A stretch of 64,000 nucleotides of DNA from Myxococcus qinghaiensis (GTDB taxonomy: Bacteria; Myxococcota; Myxococcia; Myxococcales; Myxococcaceae), in assembly GCF_024198215.1 (NCBI RefSeq), contig NZ_JAKCFA010000021.1, positions 165,685-229,684 on the forward strand, given 5' to 3'. Each line of letters starts with the position of its first letter. The stretch's first letter is position 1. Of the stretch, positions 54,144 through 61,763 are shown piece by piece. Position numbers and translations under genes: made by a program. The notes beneath the pieces were generated by a model. It did no database searches and had not been told where the DNA came from. It was given only the letters and a program-made list of their open reading frames with translations.

Positions 54144-54821
54144 TCAGCGGACGTAGCACTCGAGCCGCATGGACAGCTCGACGTCCTCCGCGAACGGCGT
54201 CGAGAGATAGCCATTGCTCGGGTCCCGAACCCGAGCGAGGTAGTCAGGGCTGTCGTTCGCGTTGTCGGCGACAACGAGCGCCCCCGGGCGGAGCCGGCCC
54301 TCGAGCATTCGCAGGATGTCCGGGTAGAGCGCCTTCGCCCCGTCGAGCAGGAGCAGGTCGATGCGTGAGGGGAGGTCGAGCGCGAGAGTCTTCAGCGCAT
54401 CTCCTTCGCGAATCTCCACCAGGTCCGCGAGGCCTCCCGCTTCGAGGTTCCTTCGAGCGCGCGCCACCTTCGACGGCTCGAATTCACTGGTGATGAGGCG
54501 GCCCCCACCATTGTCTCGGAGCGCGGCGGCCAGATGCAGCGTCGAGATGCCGAACGACGTCCCGAACTCGATGACTGTCCGCGCGCCCGAGCTGCGCGCC
54601 AGCATGTAGAGCAGGAGGCCCGTCTCGCGCGAGACGGCCAGCGCGGCGTCCTTGAGCCGCCCGTAGAAGTCGAGGTAGTCCGTCTTGCTTCGCATCAGGC
54701 GCTCCCGCTCCTCGCGCGAGAGCGCCGCCACCTCTGGGATGGCGAGAGGCGACATCGCCTCGGCTTCTTGGAACAAGCGCTCGAGCAGTGGTGCGAGGGG
54801 GCTTTGGGTCAGCGTGGTCAT
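54144..54821 (-). CDS. O-methyltransferase (class I, COMT-like)
   Basis: 225 aa. CGGAGA precedes ATG 54821. The N-terminal helix region is followed by VIEFGTSFGISTLHLAAAL (SAM motif I), ITSEFEPSKVARAR, DLLLLDGAKALYP and ALVVADNA, the Methyltransf_3/CCoAMT pattern with metal-site Asp residues. Predicted to methylate a catechol-type small molecule. Divergent from a TetR gene, its probable regulator. Confidence 0.85.
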   Translation of the reverse strand: MTTLTQSPLAPLLERLFQEAEAMSPLAIPEVAALSREERERLMRSKTDYLDFYGRLKDAALAVSRETGLLLYMLARSSGARTVIEFGTSFGISTLHLAAALRDNGGGRLITSEFEPSKVARARRNLEAGGLADLVEIREGDALKTLALDLPSRIDLLLLDGAKALYPDILRMLEGRLRPGALVVADNANDSPDYLARVRDPSNGYLSTPFAEDVELSMRLECYVR

Positions 54822-54865
54822 CGCGTTCTCCGTTCCGTGCGGCATCAAGTCGTGACGGTGGACAA

Positions 54866-54900
54866 AATGCGACGAATCATTCAGGTTCACAATTCGCATT
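54866..54900. promoter_or_regulatory. Operator-like inverted repeats between O-MT and TetR genes
   Basis: AATGCGA (54866-54872) and TCGCATT (54894-54900) are a perfect inverted repeat; inside it GAATCATTC (54874-54882) is a perfect palindrome around its central C. They lie in the 92-bp divergent gap, a good position for TetR binding and repression of both genes. Confidence 0.5.
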
Positions 54901-54913
54901 GACTGGAGCGCAC

Positions 54914-55615
54914 GTGAGCCCTCGACGAAGTCCTCGAATCTCCACGAGAAAAGAGCCTCAACAGGCGCGCTCGAACGAGCTCGTCGGGGCGGTCCTCCGC
55001 GCGGCTATTCAGGTTCTGGTGAAGGAGGGCGCAGCGCGCTTCACGATGGCACGCGTGGCCGAGAAGGCCGGCGTCAGCGTCGGGTCGCTGTACCAGTACT
55101 TCCCGAACAAGGCGGCGGTCCTCTTCCGACTCCAGGCAGACGAGTGGCGACAGACGACCGCGCTCACCCGCGAGCTGCTCGAGGACACGACGCGGCCGCC
55201 GCTCGCACGGCTCCGTGCACTGGTTCACACCTTCGTCCAATCCGAGTGCGACGAGGCAGCGGTGCGTGTCGCGCTGAGTGACGCCGCGCCCCTCTATCGC
55301 GATGCACCCGAAGCACGCGTGGTGCGGGCCTCGAGCAAGGCCACGTTCGAGGCCTTCATGCACGAGGTCCTCCCCACGACTCCCAAACCGGCGCGCATGC
55401 TCGCGGGAGACCTCCTCATGACGACGCTCAGCGCGGTGGGCAAGTCCTTCTCGGAGCGCCCTCGAACGCCCGCGGAGGTGAGCACCTACTCCGAGGCGTT
55501 GGCGGACATGTTTTGCGCGTACCTGGAGACACTCTCGGCGGCCCCCTCGATTGCCGTCGACGCGGGGCCTGCACAGCCTCCTCCTCCCCGACGCCGCTCG
55601 ACGAAGCGGCGGTGA
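54914..55615 (+). CDS. TetR-family regulator
   Basis: 233 aa from GTG 54914 with GGAG six bases upstream. HTH: FTMARVAEKAGVSVGSLYQYF followed by PNKAAVL. The C-terminal ligand domain (about 70-200) is typical in size, with a Pro/Arg-rich tail. Divergent from the O-methyltransferase gene. Confidence 0.9.
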   Translation: MSPRRSPRISTRKEPQQARSNELVGAVLRAAIQVLVKEGAARFTMARVAEKAGVSVGSLYQYFPNKAAVLFRLQADEWRQTTALTRELLEDTTRPPLARLRALVHTFVQSECDEAAVRVALSDAAPLYRDAPEARVVRASSKATFEAFMHEVLPTTPKPARMLAGDLLMTTLSAVGKSFSERPRTPAEVSTYSEALADMFCAYLETLSAAPSIAVDAGPAQPPPPRRRSTKRR

Positions 55616-55824
55616 GGCCTCCCGCCCATCGCGGTTCAGTCGACCTTCCACGGACGGAGGGCTTCCGCCTCTCCGAACGAGCGCGAGGCGAAGCGTCTTG
55701 TCGCCCGCCAGTCCGCCGCGTCCGTCTCCTGGGCCGCCGTGATGCCACCCGGGTCGGGGCCACGGCACTGTGGCTGCCGGGCCGCGCTTCTCCCTGTTCT
55801 CGTGCGTGACGTGCCCGTTTCGGC

Positions 55825-56312
55825 GTGGCACATGTGTCGCACGGGCGCACGTTCACGAGCATTCCAAAAACCAGGTGGCGAGGAGCGTGTCTCGCACTGG
55901 GCCTCACACTCTACGAGGGCGGCGGGAGCGGTGGCGACCTCTACTCGAGCGCCAGTGTCCTCATCTGGAGCTCCGTCCCTACTCCGCGGTCGTCCTCGCG
56001 CCGAAGGGCCATGCGTCCCTGCGCCAGTGGAGGGACTTCCGGGGGAACCGTGTGGACTGGCCCATCAACGGCGCACGGTGCCGGTGGCGGGCGCGGCAGG
56101 GAGGCCAGGACATCGAGTGCCGGCTTCCGTTCGGCGTGGTCGGTGCCCTTGCCGCGCCTCCTTCGCGCCAGGCCTTCCAGTGGGTGTTCTGGGATGGGGA
56201 CGGCGAGCCCCGCCAGAAGTCCCTGGTGGGGACGCGGGTTGACCTGTGGCTCTGGAAGGAATTCCCGCCCACGGTGGAGGACTACCTCGTCGCGAAGGAA
56301 TACCCCCTGTGA
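55825..56312 (+). pseudogene. Probable frameshifted gene, unknown product
   Basis: The frame from ATG 55825 looks coding to about 55965 (CLALGLTLYEGGGSGGDLYSS, possibly a signal-peptide end), then another frame takes over (HLELRPYSAVVLAPKGHASL, RQWRDFRGNRVDWPING, AFQWVFWDGDGEPRQ) to the stop at 56312. Together they would make a small exported protein of about 160 aa. The shift lies near 55950-55975. No family recognised. Confidence 0.4.
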
Positions 56313-56439
56313 GCCTCCAGGTGCGGGGGACGGCAGACCGCTGGCTGCGAGGGACACGGTGCGGTAATCATCGCACTTCATCAAGCCGCGCCGGTCGGGA
56401 CCGTTTGGCCCTGGCGCACGACGCGGTGAAGGATGGGCC

Positions 56440-56994
56440 ATGTCTTTGAATGCCTACGATGTCTCTGCTGGCCTGTTCGTCCGCGGACTGACCACCTTGA
56501 AAGCGCAGTTGGCGAAGGCCGAAGAGCATTCCGCTGCCAGTGGCAGCGGTGAAGCGGCGTTGCTGGACGCGCCACTCGGCATGCGCGGTGTGGCGAGTGA
56601 CTCGCCAGCGGACCTGCACATGTACACGCTCGCCGCTCAAGTCCATTGGGCCGCGGAGGGAGCCAGGTTGGCGATCGCGCAGTTGCTGGGTGCGCCACGG
56701 GTCCCGGCCGCGAACGATGCCAAGAGCTTCGCGGACCTGCATCAGCGGCTCGATGCGACGATCACGTATCTCCGAGGAATCGCGCCAGGCGACCTCGAAG
56801 CCGGCCTGGAGCGAACGATTGTGATTGAGCACCGCCGTGGCTCCACGAGCTCCAGTGGCCGCCAGTTTCTGATTGCCTTCGCGATCCCCCACTTCTTCTA
56901 TCACGTGACCACCGTCTACGGCATCTTGCGCAACCAAGGCGTGCGACTCACCATGGGCGACTTCTTGGGCAACTGGGGAGACGCGTTGAGCTGA
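56440..56994 (+). CDS. DUF1993-family protein
   Basis: 184 aa. AAGGA precedes ATG 56440. The pattern LFVRGLTTLKAQLAKAEEH, MYTLAAQVHWAAEGA, SFADLHQRLDATITYL, and HFFYHVTTVYGILRNQGV matches the DUF1993 family of small helical proteins, distantly like DinB-type bundles. Function unknown. Monocistronic. Confidence 0.75.
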   Translation: MSLNAYDVSAGLFVRGLTTLKAQLAKAEEHSAASGSGEAALLDAPLGMRGVASDSPADLHMYTLAAQVHWAAEGARLAIAQLLGAPRVPAANDAKSFADLHQRLDATITYLRGIAPGDLEAGLERTIVIEHRRGSTSSSGRQFLIAFAIPHFFYHVTTVYGILRNQGVRLTMGDFLGNWGDALS

Positions 56995-57025
56995 ATCAGC
57001 CTGAGCGCGAACCACGAACTCCGGT

Positions 57026-57595
57026 TCAGACCTCCTCGAAGTCTGCTCCCGTGAGCCTGGCGCGCTCCAGGACCAACTTGATGTGCTCCGAGACGATGAG
57101 CGCGTCGGGCCACCCCCAGGTGCGAAACACCTGGAAGCCGCCGACCTTCATCGGGTCAATCCGCATCCCGATGACGCCGCGGTAGTGGCCCAGCTTGTCA
57201 GGCTGCCCATCCTCTGGTTTCCAGAACTGTATCTCTTTCGATGCCTTGTCATCGATGCACCGGATGAGTCTCGTGGCCACGAGCACGCTGTACTCCCCCG
57301 CGCCGCCTTTGATGTTCACGGGCAGCAGCTGAACTTCCTGGGGGGTGTACTCGGCGAAGAGAGTGGCCATCCTGAGGTGGACCACGGGAGTCCTGCCGTC
57401 GCCTGCCAGGGTGAAGTCGCGCCGACGCCCCTGCTCTCGAACGCGAAGCTTCAGGGGGGCAGGGGCCTGGACCGGCCGGCCCGAGGTGAACTCCGTCGTA
57501 TCTTGTAGTTCCTGGCCCTGTCCGTCCATCAGGGGCCCCAGGGACCAACTACCGGCCTGCATGGCTTCGTTGAGCTTGAAGTATCGAGTCGGCAT
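57026..57595 (-). CDS. Imm11-family (DUF1629) protein, orphan
   Basis: 189 aa. GGGA lies upstream of ATG 57595. The features MPTRYFKLNEAMQAGSWSLG, FTLAGDGRTPVVHLRMATLF, VATRLIRCIDDKAS and WGWPDALIVSEHIKLVLER match the Imm11/DUF1629 immunity-like family that is expanded in myxobacteria. Members normally protect against contact-dependent or polymorphic toxins. No toxin gene is adjacent, so it is an orphan. Confidence 0.75.
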   Translation of the reverse strand: MPTRYFKLNEAMQAGSWSLGPLMDGQGQELQDTTEFTSGRPVQAPAPLKLRVREQGRRRDFTLAGDGRTPVVHLRMATLFAEYTPQEVQLLPVNIKGGAGEYSVLVATRLIRCIDDKASKEIQFWKPEDGQPDKLGHYRGVIGMRIDPMKVGGFQVFRTWGWPDALIVSEHIKLVLERARLTGADFEEV

Positions 57596-57825
57596 GGTGG
57601 AGTTCCCAACGAGTTCATTCGGCGAATTGTGAGGAGGCACAGGGGGCGACCATCCCCGGTGCAAGCGGAGTCTCGTCTTCAAGAGTCGAGAGAATAGCTC
57701 CGGAGAACGACGCCTTGCTCGCGCGATGGTAGGGGAGCGATCGGACCGGTGCGCCGCGCGCCTGACGCTTCCGCTTCCGCGCGCGGTTGCGTAGCGTGAG
57801 GCGTCCGAGTCGGGGAGGAACGCTC

Positions 57826-58293
57826 ATGGCCAAGAAGGTCGCAGCCAAGAAAGCCACAGCCAAGAAAGCCACCGTGAAGAAGGCGGCAGTCAAAACGCAG
57901 AAGAACAAGGCCTCCGTCGCCGAATTCATCGCCGCGGTCGATGACGACGCCAGACGCGCGGACGCCAAAGCAATCGACAAGCTGCTGCGCGAGGTCACTG
58001 GCGAGAAGCCCGCGATGTGGGGGGCGTCGATCATCGGCTATGGCTCATACAAACTCACGAACACGATGGGCGAGGCGGATTGGCCGAAGATCGGCTTCAG
58101 CCCCCGCAAGGGCGCGACCGTGCTCTACATCGTGCCGGACTTCCTCGCGTCCGAACCGCTGATGGAAAAGCTGGGGAAGTACAAGAACGGAAAGAGCTGC
58201 CTCTACATCAACAAACTCGCCGACGTGGATCAGAAGGTGCTGCGCGAACTGGCCGCGCGTTCGTGGACGCACATGCGCGAGAAGTACGGGTAG
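57826..58293 (+). CDS. DUF1801 protein with Lys/Ala-rich N-terminus
   Basis: 155 aa. GGGGAGGA precedes ATG 57826. The first 30 residues are Lys/Ala repeats (AKKVAAKKATAKKATVKKAA), like histone-H1-type or HU-tail DNA-binding segments. The rest is the DUF1801 (YdhG) fold: AIDKLLREVTGEKPAMWGAS, IIGYGSYKLT, IGFSPRKGATVLYIVPD, KSCLYINKLADVD. Function unknown; the basic tail may bind nucleic acid. Confidence 0.75.
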   Translation: MAKKVAAKKATAKKATVKKAAVKTQKNKASVAEFIAAVDDDARRADAKAIDKLLREVTGEKPAMWGASIIGYGSYKLTNTMGEADWPKIGFSPRKGATVLYIVPDFLASEPLMEKLGKYKNGKSCLYINKLADVDQKVLRELAARSWTHMREKYG

Positions 58294-58351
58294 GGAATAG
58301 AGCGAGCGGGCCAAGGCATCGAAGGCGCAAGCTGCCCGACCGCCCAATGGC

Positions 58352-58813
58352 TCACTCGGTTGAGGTCGAGACGAACTCGATGCACGAGGTGGGCAGTCCG
58401 GAGTCGGGCCGAGGGGCGCTCAGCCTCGTCGGAAGCTGTTTGGACGCGCAGCAGCGTTCGAGATAGGCGACCACCCGCCTGCCTTCGTCGCTGTCCGCTG
58501 ACACGTGTATCGGCTCGTTGGCCGGATTGATGACCGCGGGCAGGAAGCCGGCGGAGATGCGCCCGGACGGCGCGATGTGAATCACCGCCGCGCCGGTCAG
58601 CCTCGAATCCGGGTGGAACGGCAGCAGGGGGGAGCCTTCCCTCGGGCGAATCATGTACTCGCCGAACCTGCGGGCCCAGGCCGCCATCTCTTCCGGCCGT
58701 CCCATGCCCAGGTAGCCGTCTTTCGCGAGGCGCTCAGTGACGGAACGGTCTTCGAGGAGCCGGACCGCTTGGACCTCCACCGGGAAGCGCACCGCAACTT
58801 CGCCTTCGGTCAT
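58352..58813 (-). CDS. Truncated CapA-like protein (C-terminal part)
   Basis: 153 aa from ATG 58813. The pattern GAAVIHIAPSGRISAGFLPAV, NEPIHVSADSDEGRRVVAYL resembles the C-terminal end of CapA/PgsA-type metallophosphatases. The catalytic N-terminal phosphatase domain is missing and no homologous sequence is seen upstream. Probably a leftover gene piece; it could also be a small free-standing protein of unknown function. Confidence 0.4.
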   Translation of the reverse strand: MTEGEVAVRFPVEVQAVRLLEDRSVTERLAKDGYLGMGRPEEMAAWARRFGEYMIRPREGSPLLPFHPDSRLTGAAVIHIAPSGRISAGFLPAVINPANEPIHVSADSDEGRRVVAYLERCCASKQLPTRLSAPRPDSGLPTSCIEFVSTSTE

Positions 58814-58943
58814 GGCATCCACCTGTGCACGGGGCGCGCGCTGGCCCTCATTCCCTGGGCACACAGGCCTTCCCAAGGAAGACCCATGCGCCAGGTGCCC
58901 TCCAACCGCGGCCCTTCATCTCACGCCCAGGGCGGGGACTTCG

Positions 58944-60413
58944 TCAGGGGATCCGCACCGAGTTCTGCTCCAGGCCCTCGGGCGCCAGCGCGGTTCGCCA
59001 CGCGGGGAACTGCCCCTCGTTGACCAGACCCGTCGCGGTGAAGACGCCGGTGGGGCCCTCGTAGCGGTTGCGGTCGATCACCGACAGGAGGCGGTTCTCC
59101 TTGCGGCCCAACCGCACGAAGAGGGGCATGTCCCGGAAGATGTTGTTGGTCGCGATGAGCCCGGTGATGCCCAGGGGTTCATCCGCGGCCAGCCGCATCC
59201 CCGCGTCCGCCGTCCGCTCGATGAGATTCGTACGGATCTGGATCCGGTTGGCCTGCACGACGCGGATGCCCTGCCCGTTTCCCCGGTCCTGGAAGTTGAA
59301 GATGTCGGTGATGGTGTTGTTCCTGATCAGCACGTCCAGGGGGCGGGCCGTGTTCGCGGTCCCTCCCACCGAGATTCCTCGGCCCGCTCGCTGGATGACG
59401 TTGCCGATGATCTGGACGTTCGTGGCGTCCTCATGGATCACGATGCCTTCCGCGGCCGAGCTGGTTGCCGCCCAGGGATAGAGCGTCAGGTTGCCGAAGT
59501 CGTGGAGGTTGTTGAAGCGAAGATAGAGGGAGTCGCACCCCTTGATGTCGATGCCGTTCTCGCCCGCATCGTGCAGTTCGTTGTTCTCGACGAAGAGAGA
59601 CACGGCCCGGTTGCCATCTATCTGGCACTGCACCGAGTCGCCCGAGGTCTGGCGAATCTCATTCTCCAGGACGTAGATATCCCGCGAGGCGTCCCTGAAC
59701 AGGACCCCATGTGAGTCGGCCCCTGGCCTTGAGAAGTTGTAGATCAGGTTCTTGTGGATGAGGACATTGTTGGCATTGCTGACGACCACGCCACCACCGG
59801 CGGTGCCTCCGTGAATCTCTGAGCTGATCAACTGCGTACAATAGGTGTTTCGTGTGAACAACGCGCCAAACGAGGCCTTGCCCTGGAGGTCGATTTCCAT
59901 TCCCTGGATGATCCAGTAGGGCTGGCTCACACTCAGCACGCTGCCCACGACCCGGTCCGTCGGAGGAACGAGGCGCGGGCGATTGGGTAACGATTGGCCC
60001 CTGAGGACGATGGGAGCAATGGCGGTGCCCGCTTGCGACGTCGCCGAATCGATGACCACCTGCTCCGGATAGGTTCCCGCGCGCACCTCGATGATGTTTC
60101 CGGCCTTCGCGGCTTTCACCGCCTCGACGATGGTCCTGTATGGGTTGCCTCCGGACCCCAGGCGGACGGCTGGATTCCAGGGTCCCCTGTTCGAGACAAA
60201 CAGCGTGGAGCCCGGCGCCACCGTCGCTGTTGGACACGTGTCCAGGTAGATCTCCATTCCTTCACGGGGCTCGACGACCTTGCTCTCGGACTCCATGAGC
60301 TCTGGCTCACCCTCGGAGAGGTCCGAGGGCGTCACGCCACAAGCCATCGTCAAGCTGAACAAGAGTGAACCCACTGTGGGCAACAACCACGACTCTCTTC
60401 GAAACGTCTTCAT
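58944..60413 (-). CDS. Right-handed beta-helix lipoprotein
   Basis: 489 aa. AAGGAG precedes ATG 60413. Signal peptide with lipobox TMAC (Cys25). The mature protein has a PLxxVVEAVKAAKAGNIIEVRAGTYPEQVVID-type start (here NPYRTIVEAVKAAKAGNIIE then VRAGTYPEQVVID), followed by repeated short strands with Asn ladders (NANNVLIHKNLIYNF, VENNELHDAGENGIDI, RNNTITDIFNF), typical of parallel beta-helix pectate-lyase-like or DUF1565 surface proteins. Polysaccharide lyase activity is possible but not shown. Confidence 0.8.
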   Translation of the reverse strand: MKTFRRESWLLPTVGSLLFSLTMACGVTPSDLSEGEPELMESESKVVEPREGMEIYLDTCPTATVAPGSTLFVSNRGPWNPAVRLGSGGNPYRTIVEAVKAAKAGNIIEVRAGTYPEQVVIDSATSQAGTAIAPIVLRGQSLPNRPRLVPPTDRVVGSVLSVSQPYWIIQGMEIDLQGKASFGALFTRNTYCTQLISSEIHGGTAGGGVVVSNANNVLIHKNLIYNFSRPGADSHGVLFRDASRDIYVLENEIRQTSGDSVQCQIDGNRAVSLFVENNELHDAGENGIDIKGCDSLYLRFNNLHDFGNLTLYPWAATSSAAEGIVIHEDATNVQIIGNVIQRAGRGISVGGTANTARPLDVLIRNNTITDIFNFQDRGNGQGIRVVQANRIQIRTNLIERTADAGMRLAADEPLGITGLIATNNIFRDMPLFVRLGRKENRLLSVIDRNRYEGPTGVFTATGLVNEGQFPAWRTALAPEGLEQNSVRIP

Positions 60414-60726
60414 GAGGCTCCTTCGCGGATGTCGCAGAACCTCGACATCGAAGAGTGGCCCCACAAGCGACCTGCCCTCAGGATGGACGCATGCCCGCAG
60501 ATGCACGACCCTTGGAAGCCACCCTACACATCAAATGGCCATTCAGCGTTGGCCATTCGACGGCCTGGTGTTCAAACAGACCGAGTTGCATGGGGCCATG
60601 AGCCGGCATCCCTGGGGCTCGGCGCCCCGCGGCTGTTCGCGCATTGACCTTCAGCCAGGCCTGCCTACGGAAGGGGGAGTACGTCGAGCAGATGCGGCGC
60701 CACGTCCACACCGGGCATGAGCCGGT
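60414..60726. other. Intergenic, no gene seen
   Basis: 313 bases between the beta-helix lipoprotein and the decayed NmrA gene. No frame here looks coding. Presumably holds the lipoprotein promoter and lost 5' part of the NmrA gene. Confidence 0.35.
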
Positions 60727-61202
60727 TTGGTGGACAGGTTGACTCCGCCGCTGCCCTTTCGAACTCGGCCGATGCGTCTCATGCCCCGATTCTACCCGAT
60801 GCCGATTGGCGGCAAGGGCCTCGCCATGATCGACGCGCGCGACATCGGAGAGATCGCGGCCCACCATCTGCTCCGCCGAGAGCAGTCGGCCACTCCGCTC
60901 CCCTCGAGCGGCTCAACCTCGTCGGTCCCGACACATTGACCGGTGCGGATGTCGCGGCCATCTGGACGGAGGTCCTGGGGCGCCCCATCATCTATGCGGG
61001 AGATGACACCGCCGGGTTCGAGCAGAACCTCCGGCGGTTCATGCCGAGCTGGATGGCGTTCGACATGCGCCTGATGAGCGAGCGATTCCTCAGCGACGGA
61101 ATGCTCCCCGAGGCCGACGATGGCGCGCGACTCACCGCGCTGCTAAGGCGTCCCCTGCGCTCGTACCGCGACTTCGCCGCCGAGATTTCGACCTCGGCTT
61201 GA
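60727..61202 (+). pseudogene. NmrA-type oxidoreductase, 5' part lost and frameshifted
   Basis: One frame reads FYPMPIGGKGLAMIDARDIG then EIAAHHLLRREQSATPLP up to about 60904; another continues LERLNLVGPDTLTGADVAAI, WTEVLGRPIIYAGDD, FMPSWMAFDMRLMSERF, ALLRRPLRSYRDFAAEI to 61202. Together these are the second half of an NmrA-family NAD(P)-binding protein. The Rossmann N-terminus is absent. A dead gene. The AtaL-like gene follows 40 bases later. Confidence 0.65.
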
Positions 61203-61242
61203 AGGCCGAGCGACACCCCTCACTCACGAGCAGGAGACCCTC

Positions 61243-61716
61243 ATGATTTATTCGACCGCCACCATCCCGGTGAACCCCGAAGGCGAGACCCGGCTGACCC
61301 GCGCGCAGGCCTGGAAGGGCCTGGTCCTCAAAGCCCGCGACGCCCGCCTGTTCCTCCCGCCCGGCCTCTGCACCCGTTGCGACATCGTCGAGGAGCGTGC
61401 CTCTCACCTTGTACGTGAAGCCACGATTGCAGGAGCCGAGCTGCGCGAAATCATCACGTTCGAGCCGCAGAGCAAGGTCACCTTCTTCCAGGCAACCGGC
61501 CCGCGCGAGGGCGCCATCATCAACGAGCTGTTCGAGGACGCCGAGGGCACGCTCCAGCTTCGCTTCTACTGCTATCTCGGCCTGCGAGGCAAAGCGCCGA
61601 ACGGCCCCGAGGAGCAGGCTGAGCAGGAGTGGATGAACGGCGACAAGGGCTACAAGAGCGCCTTGCTGTCGACGCTGAAGCGGACGCGCGAGCTGCTCGC
61701 CGAGGACCGGCTCTGA
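61243..61716 (+). CDS. AtaL-like (DUF1857) SRPBCC-fold protein
   Basis: 157 aa. GGAGA precedes ATG 61243. The pattern TATIPVNPEG, LTRAQAWKGLVLKARDARLF, ITFEPQSKVTFFQATG, LQLRFYCYLGLRG matches the AtaL-like/DUF1857 START-type fold. These small proteins bind hydrophobic ligands; function unknown. Directly downstream of the broken NmrA gene, with which it may once have formed an operon. Confidence 0.75.
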   Translation: MIYSTATIPVNPEGETRLTRAQAWKGLVLKARDARLFLPPGLCTRCDIVEERASHLVREATIAGAELREIITFEPQSKVTFFQATGPREGAIINELFEDAEGTLQLRFYCYLGLRGKAPNGPEEQAEQEWMNGDKGYKSALLSTLKRTRELLAEDRL

Positions 61717-61763
61717 GCCGCACAACGGACATCCATCACGGGGCTGCCTCTCAGGAGGAGGGC

